A DNA stretch of 56,017 nucleotides. It comes from an uncultured Schlesneria sp. (GTDB lineage: Bacteria > Planctomycetota > Planctomycetia > Planctomycetales > Planctomycetaceae). Under the pieces are notes generated by a model. That model worked only from the letters and a program-made list of their open reading frames with translations. It ran no database searches and was not told the DNA's origin. Below are positions 16,528-23,675 of the stretch, one piece after another. The DNA is taken from contig CAIQIR010000155.1 of the NCBI GenBank assembly GCA_903871875.1, positions 1 through 56,017 on the forward strand, read 5' to 3'. Numbering within the stretch: the first letter of the stretch is position 1; each line of letters begins with the position of its first letter. The position numbers and the translations under genes were made by a program.

Positions 16528-17031
16528 TCACGCCAGCACGGATGGCGTGACGCTTTGTGCATACGTGATCCCGTAAGCGATATAGAAGGCCGTGCCGAGT
16601 TGCGGATTGGTGCCCGTGTCCGGAACCGACAATTGGACGTAGTTGAAGCCGTTAGCCAGATCGAGGTCAGTCGCCTGAACCTCGATTGCAATCACGGCCT
16701 GACTCGCCGCACTCGTCGGCGTGTAAGTGTTGGACGCCGATTGAGTGACAATCGTCCATTGGGGCGTCGATGCGATCGCGCCAATCTTGGTACGAGCTCG
16801 CGTAAAAGTGAGCGATTTCGCTGCCGTTCCCGTGTTGCTGGTGGCCTGCTGAAGCGTCAGGACAGGATTGTCCCCGGCCGTGCCGGCCGCTTTGAGCAGG
16901 ACACACAACAGCCGATTAATATTCTTCATCCCGACCCATTGGCCGTTGTTGGCAGCAGTCTGCATATCAACCGGGACGAACGCGGGAACAATATCCGCGA
17001 TTTCGAGAAACTCGTGATTGTAGTCGGGCAT
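16528..17031 (-). CDS. Small phage structural protein, decoration-type candidate
   Basis: A 167-aa protein starting MPDYNHEFLEIADIVPAFVP. The start is fixed by AAAGGAAATATC before the ATG at 17031; the longer upstream frame is Arg-rich and looks non-coding. The pattern NNGQWVGMKNINRLLCVLLK, then AAGTAGDNPVLTLQQATSN and a LTFTRARTKIG strand recurs in small proteins encoded next to capsid genes in many phages. They are usually unnamed and thought to decorate the capsid or aid assembly. It directly follows the major capsid gene, which supports that. No catalytic residues are apparent. Confidence 0.65.
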   Translation of the reverse strand: MPDYNHEFLEIADIVPAFVPVDMQTAANNGQWVGMKNINRLLCVLLKAAGTAGDNPVLTLQQATSNTGTAAKSLTFTRARTKIGAIASTPQWTIVTQSASNTYTPTSAASQAVIAIEVQATDLDLANGFNYVQLSVPDTGTNPQLGTAFYIAYGITYAQSVTPSVLA

Positions 17032-17140
17032 GATATTTCCTTTGAGTACTGTGAATCGACCAGCCGAGGTTGAACGATCTTTTCGCCCTGTGCCCTTGGC
17101 TGCTTTTGAGGAATGGACAAACCGCGAGAACGCTGACCGA

Positions 17141-18430
17141 CTAACGAGCGGCCAGGCAAACAAAACTCGACTGAGTGTTCGAACCCTTGTACGGAGTGAT
17201 CGGGCTGTTCTCCCACGGAATGGCATTCATCCGCATGGTGAATCGCAGGGCCAGTTGATCGGTCAAGAATTCGACGTGCATCGAGACCGCCTGTGCGATC
17301 CCCCCCTTGCTGATCGACAGAACCTGACTCAAGTCAGCCAGGGTGATATCACCTTGTGAACCGAGCGTTCCCGCAAACTCGATCGGTTTCAGTGGACGCC
17401 CTCCGAGCGAACCATAGGGTGAAGCCGACAACCCCGTAGGAGGCGTGTAAACGAGCTGTCCCGAGTAGGTTCCCGTTGCCAACGTCAACTGCATCAACTG
17501 CTGCATACAGTCCTGGTTGATGTACCAGTTGGCGTTACCAAAGTGAGGTGCGAAGAACCTGTTCTGCGCTTTGATGATATTCTCCGCCACAATCGTGGTC
17601 GGGGTTTGCCCCGCTTCGGCAGCAATCGCCAGCAAGCTCGGTGCGTTCAAGATGCCAAGTGGCTTACCCACTCCGTCACCGTTGAACAAGGCGTTACCGA
17701 TCATGAAATTGAATTCGTCCGACGCTTTGCGCGTGACGTACTGTTCCAACGCCTGGGCACTGTCGGAAATCAGTTCGTCCGTCAAATAGACGACCACTGC
17801 AAGCTTCTGAAGCTTCATCTGGATTTCACGGACCGTGGGCTTGCTGGCGGTAATGGTTTGCCCTTCACCGGTCCAGTAACCTCGCAAACCACCGTGACGG
17901 CTGCCGTCAACGCGCGACGTCTCGGCATTGGCCAGGAACGTCATGTTGTTCCCACCGACGGTGTAATTGTCCGTCGAAGCCACGAGATCGTTGGAGTAGA
18001 CATGCTCGAAGATGTTGTGATTGAATTCGGGCATGACGGTGAAACCACCATCAGAACCGATTGTCTCGGACATCCCTTGAATGGTCTTGAAGTGCGACCG
18101 GCAACGATCGCGGAATGACGAGCCTTGATGGCCATCAAAACCGCTGCGAACGAAATCACTGAGGGATTTGAATTCACCCCATGGCTGATATCCCTGTCGG
18201 ATCAACGATCTCATGGCAGCTCGGGCTTTCATCTGCCGTCCTGCGCGAGGCCCCGTCAAATCATCTCGACCTGTGACAATGGTCACAGACTCGTCCGTGT
18301 CGGACCATTGCCCGGTTACTCGTCCATCCGCGTCGCGGTGGATGCCGCTGAAATCCGGTTTGTCCGACAAACTCTTCACAGTGCTCGTCAGTTCAGTCAC
18401 TTGCTTCGTCAATTCATCGATCGTAGGCAT
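17141..18430 (-). CDS. HK97-family major capsid protein
   Basis: A 429-aa protein. The N-terminal 110 residues (TIDELTKQVTELTSTVKSL and onward) form the helical delta domain that is removed by the protease in HK97-like heads. The mature shell protein probably starts before MSETIGSDGGFTVMPEF, a variant of the usual G-G-x-L-V-P sequence. It continues with a KLQKLAVVVYLTDELISDSA segment, NALFNGDGVGKPLGIL and a C-terminal HVEFLTDQLALRFTMRM strand, all HK97-fold signatures. The gene directly follows the protease gene on the same strand, as in HK97 and RcGTA. The portal that normally precedes them is absent here; it lies on the opposite strand at 33.9 kb. Confidence 0.9.
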   Translation of the reverse strand: MPTIDELTKQVTELTSTVKSLSDKPDFSGIHRDADGRVTGQWSDTDESVTIVTGRDDLTGPRAGRQMKARAAMRSLIRQGYQPWGEFKSLSDFVRSGFDGHQGSSFRDRCRSHFKTIQGMSETIGSDGGFTVMPEFNHNIFEHVYSNDLVASTDNYTVGGNNMTFLANAETSRVDGSRHGGLRGYWTGEGQTITASKPTVREIQMKLQKLAVVVYLTDELISDSAQALEQYVTRKASDEFNFMIGNALFNGDGVGKPLGILNAPSLLAIAAEAGQTPTTIVAENIIKAQNRFFAPHFGNANWYINQDCMQQLMQLTLATGTYSGQLVYTPPTGLSASPYGSLGGRPLKPIEFAGTLGSQGDITLADLSQVLSISKGGIAQAVSMHVEFLTDQLALRFTMRMNAIPWENSPITPYKGSNTQSSFVCLAAR

Positions 18431-18496
18431 GGAAAAACCTTTTTAAACAAGGGGTTGGAAAGGCATGACGTTTTGGTTTTGAAATCGATTGCAGTT

Positions 18497-19771
18497 TTAC
18501 TTTTTGATATTTCCGACCAGTCCGGTCAGTTCTCGGATTGATCGCTGTAGTGCCGCGAACTTGGCTTCATCGTCGTCGGCTTGATGCGACTTCGATTGAG
18601 AAACCAGCTTGGCCATTTGTTGAATGACGCCCGTCAACGTTCGACGTTGATTGGGTGTCAAGTTACGAGCCCCGATCATTCCTTTGATCCTCGCGCCGAG
18701 GCCAAGAACCTGCAGCGACGCAACATGACCCGAAGCGAGAAACGCCTTCATGGCCTCATCGTCCTGATCGCCGTCATCACCATCGCTCTTCAGCTGAGAC
18801 TGATTGGGATAGCTGGAGGAATGCAGTCCTTCGAGCGCGGTGAGCTGTTCCTGTAATGCAATGAGGATCGCCTGCAGCCCCTCTTTCACCTCGGGGTTCT
18901 CGAGCGGCCCCATCGCATCCTCAATGCTTTGACAGGCGGCGGCGAGCGAGGCATGAACCGCGCAAACGACGGTAGCACCGTACGGTTGGGTTCCCGAATC
19001 GATGTCGTTGCCACTCCAGGGGAGAGGAAGTTCATCTCCGGTCGCGTTCATTGTGTCGTCATTTGTTTGATTGTTGTCTGTCACGGTCTTCTCCGTTGGT
19101 AATCCGACGCCGAAGCGTCTGAGGGTTGGTGCTACTGCAGTCAGGGATTTGATAATCGACGGGACAATGGGTCGGCCGCCCAATCGATTGCGGTTCAACG
19201 CTTTGGCAACTGCGTCTGGATTGACTCCAACCGCACACCAAGACCACTCTTCGAGATCCCATTCTTCGACGATGAGAACGTCTCCCACGTCGGGATCACG
19301 TCGTACATGGGACTTGATGGGCGTCTCGCGAACCGACGTCGCTCGAACGATTCCCTCATCGATCAATTCAAAAATCTGGGACGCTTCGAGCAACGATTGC
19401 GAAAACCAGGAAGTGGCCTGCACGTCGTCTTTCGACACAGCGACTGCCAACTTCCCATTGGGATCTCGAGAAGTACCGATCGGCTGTCCGATTCCTTCCA
19501 AGCCGTGAGCCCAAAGCACAACGGGATTCTTGGCGAAGTTTGCCAGTTGGCACCCTTGAGGAACCAACAAATCCCCCACTCGATCGATCGTTGCCGTCGA
19601 AATCACGGCTGTGGCCGACATGGCCTGGCGATCGACATAGGGCTGACCTGCAAACGCAATGGCCAGTGAGGGACTTTGCGGTGACAGCTGGTAATGCTGC
19701 CCGAAGGGGTGCGGCTGCCCGTCAACTTTACGGTACTTGTCGCTACGTCTGATAGTTTTGTCGTGTGTCAT
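18497..19771 (-). CDS. HK97 prohead protease (S78) with long C-terminal extension
   Basis: A 424-aa protein counted from the ATG at 19771; a longer frame would need a TTG. Residues 40-200 are the S78 protease: ISTATIDRVGDLLVPQG, then NFAKNPVVLWAHG with the catalytic-type His89, PIGTSRD, and IVRATSVRETP with Ser146. The remaining 220 residues are not protease. They include an acidic Gly/Asp-rich stretch and helical segments such as EGLQAILIALQEQLTAL and NQRRTLTGVIQQMAKL, which could serve as a fused scaffold. The enzyme is expected to cleave the capsid delta domain and then itself. It lies 66 bp upstream of the capsid gene. Confidence 0.85.
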   Translation of the reverse strand: MTHDKTIRRSDKYRKVDGQPHPFGQHYQLSPQSPSLAIAFAGQPYVDRQAMSATAVISTATIDRVGDLLVPQGCQLANFAKNPVVLWAHGLEGIGQPIGTSRDPNGKLAVAVSKDDVQATSWFSQSLLEASQIFELIDEGIVRATSVRETPIKSHVRRDPDVGDVLIVEEWDLEEWSWCAVGVNPDAVAKALNRNRLGGRPIVPSIIKSLTAVAPTLRRFGVGLPTEKTVTDNNQTNDDTMNATGDELPLPWSGNDIDSGTQPYGATVVCAVHASLAAACQSIEDAMGPLENPEVKEGLQAILIALQEQLTALEGLHSSSYPNQSQLKSDGDDGDQDDEAMKAFLASGHVASLQVLGLGARIKGMIGARNLTPNQRRTLTGVIQQMAKLVSQSKSHQADDDEAKFAALQRSIRELTGLVGNIKK

Positions 19772-20093
19772 GCGGATCATTAAACACAACAATCGCTCGA
19801 CTGACAAGAGGAAATTGCGTCTTGTTTCCAAACGTTTGGAAGATTGGTCGGTAATCCCACAAATTCAGGGGAATAAACGACTGGTCTTCAATTCCGTTGG
19901 ACGCTTTGGAAAGACAATTGGCCAGAGACCGGCCCACTTCGATCAGCGGAACGAGCTTCCATGGACAAAATTCGAATGGAGAAGTCGATGCCAAAGAAAG
20001 GCCCGGTCGCCTCAGCTTCAAAGCGAGGCGACTCGGACACACACGGCACGAAGAGAATCCACCAATTTCCGTTGGGTGGATGGACCAACCCAT
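19743..20093 (-). CDS. Possible hypothetical protein ahead of protease gene
   Basis: A 116-aa open frame on the operon strand that overlaps the protease start by 29 bp. Composition of the second half (PLIEVGRSLANCLSKASNGI, then QSFIPLNLWDYRPIFQTFGN) is protein-like. The upstream ribosome-binding sequence is weak and no family is recognised. It may be a real small gene or non-coding; the interval 20094-20200 holds nothing further that I can see. Confidence 0.3.
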   Translation of the reverse strand: MGWSIHPTEIGGFSSCRVCPSRLALKLRRPGLSLASTSPFEFCPWKLVPLIEVGRSLANCLSKASNGIEDQSFIPLNLWDYRPIFQTFGNKTQFPLVSRAIVVFNDPHDTRQNYQT

Positions 20094-20200
20094 CAAATTT
20101 CAGGACACCAGTTCGTAACAGATCATCACCAACGTCTCATCAAAAACGGAGACGGCTGATCTTCTGCATCACTGACGAAATTCGATTCGGGCGAGCAAAC

Positions 20201-20563
20201 TCAGGTGGTCTTCTTTTTCGGTCGTCCACGTGGTTTTGGAGGCGCGGAAGGGCCGGCGGCAATTCGTGCCTTACGCGCTGCAATATCGCGCCGCGATTTT
20301 TTTTGCATGACTTCGTACTGGGACGGACGGCCCTGCGCTTTGGCGATCAGCTGGGCAGGAAGGACGGCAACACACTGGTTAGACAGAGTGATGATGACGT
20401 CCAGACAATCCCATTGACGCTGAGTCCAAGGAAACAGTGCTTCCTTCATCCCATGTTGCTGCATTTCCGCAGCAACTTGCGTGAGTTGCTCGGTCGCCTT
20501 TTTCAGCGACTCGGCCGTACTGATGACCAACTCTACGTTTTTCCACTCGAACTTGACGCCCAT
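20201..20563 (-). CDS. Small protein with AT-hook-like C-terminus, first gene of the virion operon
   Basis: A 120-aa protein. The ATG at 20563 has GGGAG eight bases upstream; an in-frame TTG would add five residues. Residues 1-80 are helical (ELVISTAESLKKATEQLTQV, TQRQWDCLDVIITLSNQ). The C-terminus is basic: QKKSRRDIAARKARIAAG, then PPKPRGRPKKKTT. The P-R-G-R-P core matches an AT-hook, a minor-groove DNA-binding motif. It is the first gene downstream of the leftward promoter at 20598-20626. It could be a small terminase subunit, which is otherwise missing next to the large subunit, or a regulator of the operon. Neither can be shown here. Confidence 0.6.
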   Translation of the reverse strand: MGVKFEWKNVELVISTAESLKKATEQLTQVAAEMQQHGMKEALFPWTQRQWDCLDVIITLSNQCVAVLPAQLIAKAQGRPSQYEVMQKKSRRDIAARKARIAAGPSAPPKPRGRPKKKTT

Positions 20564-20597
20564 GCTTGAGTCTCCCAAGGAAAGAATTTCCAGCGGA

Positions 20598-20626
20598 ACT
20601 ATAGCCAGGCAAACGCTTTTTGTCCG
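20598..20626 (-). promoter_or_regulatory. Leftward sigma70-type promoter for the virion operon
   Basis: On the minus strand CGGACA (20621-20626; 4 of 6 matches to TTGACA), a 17-bp spacer and TATAGT (20598-20603; 5 of 6) form a promoter. Transcription would start near 20591, giving a 28-nt leader before the ATG at 20563. It faces away from the plus-strand promoter at 20677. Confidence 0.5.
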
Positions 20627-20676
20627 TTGCCAATATGCTTTGTCGTGTTTTACAACTATTTAAACGATCACTGTCG

Positions 20677-20704
20677 TTGACAACAAAATATGCTGTCGTA
20701 CAAT
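20677..20704 (+). promoter_or_regulatory. Rightward sigma70-type promoter
   Basis: TTGACA at 20677-20682, a 16-bp spacer and TACAAT at 20699-20704 match the consensus closely (6 of 6 and 5 of 6). Transcription would start around 20711 and reach the gene at 20770. It lies about 75 bp from the leftward promoter, making this a compact divergent control region between the two gene blocks. Confidence 0.6.
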
Positions 20705-20769
20705 TTGAGCATGAAGAGAATCACATTCCTTTGTCGATTTCATCCCTCCCTATCGATTCGAGGCGCCAT

Positions 20770-21117
20770 ATGAACCAGGAACATCCACAGGAACGGGATC
20801 TGTTGCAACAACAATTAGGTGCCCGCGATGAGCGCCTTCGCCAGTTGGAACAACGCGCGATCGATCAGCACAGTCGCTGGGAGTCGGACGCAACGGAGTG
20901 GCAACTGCTGCAACGCCATCGGAACGATTTAGCCGAGTGGTTGATCGATAGCGCAACCAACGAGGCCGGGAAATTGATCAAAACCGTGGTGGAGGCCGGA
21001 CTGGGAGGTGAGGCGTTCGTACCGTGTTCGTTTACTGCGACAACCAACGGAAGGCGATACCGGCTGGACCTGGCTTCGACTGAATATGAAATCAAGGAGG
21101 TCACCGGTAATGGATAG
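20770..21117 (+). CDS. Coiled-coil hypothetical protein
   Basis: A 115-aa protein. The ATG at 20770 follows GAGGCGCCAT and lies downstream of the consensus promoter, whereas the longer frame would start inside that promoter. Residues 1-50 form a charged coiled coil (ERDLLQQQLGARDERLRQLE). The C-terminal half has AEWLIDSATNEAGKLIKTVV and a strand-rich end with GRRYRLDLASTEYEI. The function is unknown. It is the first rightward gene of the divergent region, a place where regulators are often encoded, but no HTH is visible. Confidence 0.55.
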   Translation: MNQEHPQERDLLQQQLGARDERLRQLEQRAIDQHSRWESDATEWQLLQRHRNDLAEWLIDSATNEAGKLIKTVVEAGLGGEAFVPCSFTATTNGRRYRLDLASTEYEIKEVTGNG

Positions 21118-21241
21118 GCCCTAGGTTGCTGAGAACAATGGACACAAAGATTGATCGGCAGTCGAACCGTTCAGCGACGCCACGATCTGGGCTCGAATTT
21201 CGGTTGACCTGCTTTCACCTGAATCGAAAGGAATTTCCACG

Positions 21242-21466
21242 ATGCCAACACGAACAGTCAAAGGTCCGACATTCACCATCGTCGTTGATGGCAAAAAAAT
21301 TGTCGTCAAACACGTTTATTCCAAGGGCAAGCGCTGCCGAGTGATCGCTCCCGAAGGGGTGACGATCGAAACAGGGCGACCGATCTTACAGTTCAACGAT
21401 TCCCCATCATCACCCGCCAAGACCACAAAATCGCGACAATCGCTAGATTCGCCACAAAATCATTAA
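21242..21466 (+). CDS. Small hypothetical protein
   Basis: A 74-aa protein with a clear AAAGGAATTTCCACG leader before the ATG. The first 50 residues are a small beta unit (KGPTFTIVVDGKKIVVKHV, CRVIAPEGVTIETG), followed by a disordered Ser/Lys tail. The VIAPEGVTIET strand recalls small RNA- or nucleotide-binding beta proteins, but no family can be named. It lies on the rightward strand after the coiled-coil gene. Confidence 0.5.
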   Translation: MPTRTVKGPTFTIVVDGKKIVVKHVYSKGKRCRVIAPEGVTIETGRPILQFNDSPSSPAKTTKSRQSLDSPQNH

Positions 21467-21570
21467 AAGTAACCATCTCTTCGTGAGATCGACTTAACTT
21501 TTGAGAATTATTCATTCAGCATGCAGATTGCCCCGGCTCTTCCGCTGTCGAAATAAGTGAAAGCAATCAA

Positions 21571-21858
21571 GTGTTTCATCTGCACGTTCTGTTGTCCGTA
21601 GAATTGGGAGAAACCTCCCCCCGGCAACGCACGCTGTTGCGACGTGGGATGCTTGAACAAGGATGGGATCTGGTCGGAAGCAATTTCATGTTCTCGACCC
21701 AATTGCGGAATCTGGATTCTGATGAACAGGCAATCGCTCGAGTCACAGAACAACTCAATCGTGCCTTAGAAGTGGCCAAGATTGTCGATTGGGGTGCCGA
21801 TTGCTTCATCAAATCCAAAGTGGGTGCAGAATCAAATCGTCGACTCACCTCTTCGTGA
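21571..21858 (+). CDS. Small hypothetical protein, possible ferredoxin-like fold
   Basis: A 95-aa frame with a GTG start and only a weak leader. The order of predicted elements is strand (FHLHVLLSVEL), helix (QRTLLRRGMLEQ), strand (GWDLVG), strand (NFMFSTQL), helix (DEQAIARVTEQLNRALEVAK). It matches the beta-alpha-beta-beta-alpha-beta layout of small ferredoxin-like proteins such as VapD or Cas2. No catalytic residue supports either, so this is a shape resemblance only. It is followed by the convergent stress-protein gene. Confidence 0.4.
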   Translation: MFHLHVLLSVELGETSPRQRTLLRRGMLEQGWDLVGSNFMFSTQLRNLDSDEQAIARVTEQLNRALEVAKIVDWGADCFIKSKVGAESNRRLTSS

Positions 21859-21935
21859 TTTGAATCAACAGCGAGTGACGGAGAGGACACGACGCGTGTC
21901 GTCACGCCAAAATATTGATCGTCGAAAGCAGACCG

Positions 21936-22436
21936 TCAACTGGCTGCTTCGGCAAGCCGGTCTGCGGTGACAGCCACCAAAAACGGATACCCCTGGGGAT
22001 GGACCGTGAGTACAGGGCACTTTGCCAGCCGGACGATTTTCTCCGCCACGGAACCGATCACCAAGCGTGAAAGTCCGGTGTTTCCATGTGTCCCGATGAC
22101 GATCAGATCGATGGCCTTCTCTCGGGCATATTTCAAGATCTCGTCCACGGCAAACCCGATCGCAGTGAAACGGACGATGCGGAGTTGTTCCGACCACTGA
22201 GCCTGCCGCTCCATCGCTAAACGCTCTTCGGCGGCTTCGATTTGCAAGTACTGGTTTGTATCTGGTGAAACCCACGAGGACGTAGCGTCAGGAAAAGGCA
22301 TCATGGGGGCGACAATATGAACCAGATGCAATTCGGCCCCGAATCGATCTGCAAACGCGACAGTATGCTGCAGGGCTTCCCTCGCTGGCTCGCTGAAATC
22401 TGTGGGAAACAGAATACGACTAATCACAATCGTCAT
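21936..22436 (-). CDS. Universal stress protein (UspA family, ATP-binding type)
   Basis: A 166-aa protein with an ATG preceded by GGAGAAACTTA; the longer frame is non-coding in character. It has ILFPTDFSEPAREAL with the conserved Asp13, and AELHLVHIVAP. The nucleotide motif lies in IVIGTHGNTGLSRLVIGSVA (residues 113-131), fitting G-x2-G-x9-G-S, which marks USPs that bind ATP. A final CPVLTVHP strand completes the fold. USPs help cells endure stress and starvation. It lies on its own between the two phage-like blocks and is a host-type gene. It may be a passenger or evidence that the region is chromosomal and domesticated. Confidence 0.9.
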   Translation of the reverse strand: MTIVISRILFPTDFSEPAREALQHTVAFADRFGAELHLVHIVAPMMPFPDATSSWVSPDTNQYLQIEAAEERLAMERQAQWSEQLRIVRFTAIGFAVDEILKYAREKAIDLIVIGTHGNTGLSRLVIGSVAEKIVRLAKCPVLTVHPQGYPFLVAVTADRLAEAAS

Positions 22437-22876
22437 TAAGTTTCTCCGTCGACTCGACTCAATTTCACGCGGCTTGTTTGCAGGATGGGGATCGGCCTTA
22501 GCCCCGATTCGCTCACTTCCAAAATGCTGATGCGAACCGGCCATTGTCGCATGCCATGTGCCAAATCTCCCTCGATTCCCCTCCACACTTCATTTCAGCC
22601 GAATATTTATTCGTTAATAAGATTTTCTCCATCACCGGCTCTCGCGGATTTCAGCAATCAAATCTCCGGCACTGAACGATTAGGGACCAGTTCGAGCGCA
22701 TCCAGCACACTCAAAACATTGTGGAAGCTTGCATCGATCCCTATTCCACGTCGAGTGCTCGTTTCGATTTCTTCCAGCAAATTCTCAATGAACAGGAAAC
22801 GAACGACTCATGGCATATAAAATGCCCGTTAAATGCCGACACCTCACTGCAACTTCAACCAACAAAAGGTAAGTAG
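22437..22876. promoter_or_regulatory. Divergent intergenic region with palindrome CGAATATTTATTCG
   Basis: This 440-bp stretch separates the divergent stress-protein and repeat-protein genes and holds no gene I can support. At 22600-22613 there is a perfect dyad, CGAATA-TT-TATTCG, in an AT-rich patch that could be an operator or promoter for the leftward gene. A TATAAA-like element near 22813 may serve the rightward gene. Confidence 0.35.
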
Positions 22877-23317
22877 ATGCGCACCAAAAGAACGATTCGC
22901 TATCGATCGTCTCGCAAGATCTGTGGGTATCCCCTGCTGGTCATTTCATTTGGGCCCGACAAAGCGACGGATGAATCTCGAGGCATTGCCGCCGGAATCA
23001 TAGCCATTGGCGACATTTCGATCGGCGTCATTGCGATCGGCGGTTTGTCAGCTGGCATCTTTTCGGTCGGTGGTTTGAGCACGGGCTTGATCGCAGTTGG
23101 CGGAGTCGCCATGGGTGGCCTTGTTTTAGGGGGCGTCGCTGTGGGAGTTATGGCATTCGGAGGCGTCGCCATTGGACTTGCCGCGTGGGGAGGTGTCGCC
23201 ATTGGCCACTTTGCGGCTGGCGGAAAAGCAGTCGGTACATACATCATGACTGAAACTCAGAAAGATCCGCAGGCCGTGGATTTCTTCAATCGGTGGCTGC
23301 CATGGATCTCGCGCTGA
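22877..23317 (+). CDS. Decapeptide GIIAIGG-repeat protein
   Basis: A 146-aa protein with AAAGGTAAGTAG before its ATG. After a basic start and CGYPLLVISFGPDKATDESR, residues about 45-125 consist of seven or eight copies of a 10-residue unit of form G-x4-G-G-x2-x, for example GLIAVGGVAM and GVMAFGGVAI. The unit is hydrophobic and glycine-rich, consistent with a repetitive beta-structure or a membrane-associated solenoid. The last 20 residues (DPQAVDFFNRWLPWISR) are non-repetitive. Related proteins with a GPD-x-x-T-x-E-x-RG lead-in are familiar from planctomycetes, where function is unknown. It is host-type rather than viral. Confidence 0.7.
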   Translation: MRTKRTIRYRSSRKICGYPLLVISFGPDKATDESRGIAAGIIAIGDISIGVIAIGGLSAGIFSVGGLSTGLIAVGGVAMGGLVLGGVAVGVMAFGGVAIGLAAWGGVAIGHFAAGGKAVGTYIMTETQKDPQAVDFFNRWLPWISR

Positions 23318-23499
23318 GCGAAATCAGCCACGTTTCGTATCAGGTCGACCTCTCATAACTTCGGGTCGATGCGACAAGCCATCACCGGTCGTGGATTTTT
23401 TGCCGGACCTCGTTTTCTTGCTGATCAATCTCGGCAAAATGAATCGCCTGCGACGACAGAAACCCATTGCGACAGATTTATTTTCGGAAATAAAAATTA

Positions 23500-23517
23500 T
23501 TTACAATATTTTGTAAA
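23500..23517. repeat. Inverted repeat TTTACAA-TATT-TTGTAAA
   Basis: A perfect 7-bp dyad with a 4-bp spacer lies 6 bp upstream of the rightward -35 box at 23524, a typical operator position. A second AT-rich dyad, TTTATTT-TCGG-AAATAAA, lies at 23477-23494. Confidence 0.45.
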
Positions 23518-23575
23518 ACAGTATTGACATAACGACGAGAGTCGCCATAATACTCGCCGTCGCCACTCCGGTCAT
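23501..23575 (-). CDS. Short hydrophobic peptide ORF (24 aa), antisense to the rightward leader
   Basis: An ATG at 23575 opens a 24-residue frame of which residues 3-22 are a continuous membrane-spanning segment, ending FYKIL. A modest GGGAAACC lies upstream. The rightward transcript predicted to start near 23558 would cover its start codon and ribosome-binding site. It could be a type I toxin-like peptide, or a chance frame. No promoter for it is evident. Confidence 0.3.
   Translation of the reverse strand: MTGVATASIMATLVVMSILFYKIL
23524..23551 (+). promoter_or_regulatory. Rightward sigma70-type promoter
   Basis: TTGACA at 23524-23529, a 16-bp spacer and CATAAT at 23546-23551 (5 of 6). Transcription would start near 23558 and run into a strong hairpin with a U-tract, then the gene at 23676. 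It is a candidate promoter for the whole rightward element block. Confidence 0.6.
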
Positions 23576-23586
23576 CAAGGTTTCCC

Positions 23587-23657
23587 AAAACCCGCTGGAG
23601 GGCTGACCAATTTCTACGTTCCCTGCGTGGAAATTGGTCAGCCTTCCGCGGGTTTTT
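23587..23657 (+). terminator. Strong intrinsic terminator-like hairpin in the leader
   Basis: Outer arms AAAACCCGC (23587-23595) and GCGGGTTTT (23648-23656) flank GGAGG/CTTCC, which pair with one G-U, and a perfect 13-bp stem GCTGACCAATTTC/GAAATTGGTCAGC. A T-tract follows at 23653-23657. It lies between the promoter at 23524 and the start at 23676, so it would end most transcripts at about 100 nt unless read through. It could be an attenuator, the end of a small RNA, or a bidirectional terminator. Confidence 0.65.
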
Positions 23658-23675
23658 CTATTTGGGGAAAAGAAC

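Noticed and set aside
19961-20569. Plus-strand frame of 202 codons near the protease start
   Set aside because: It runs opposite the AT-hook-like gene, has a biased basic composition and no leader; it looks like a shadow.
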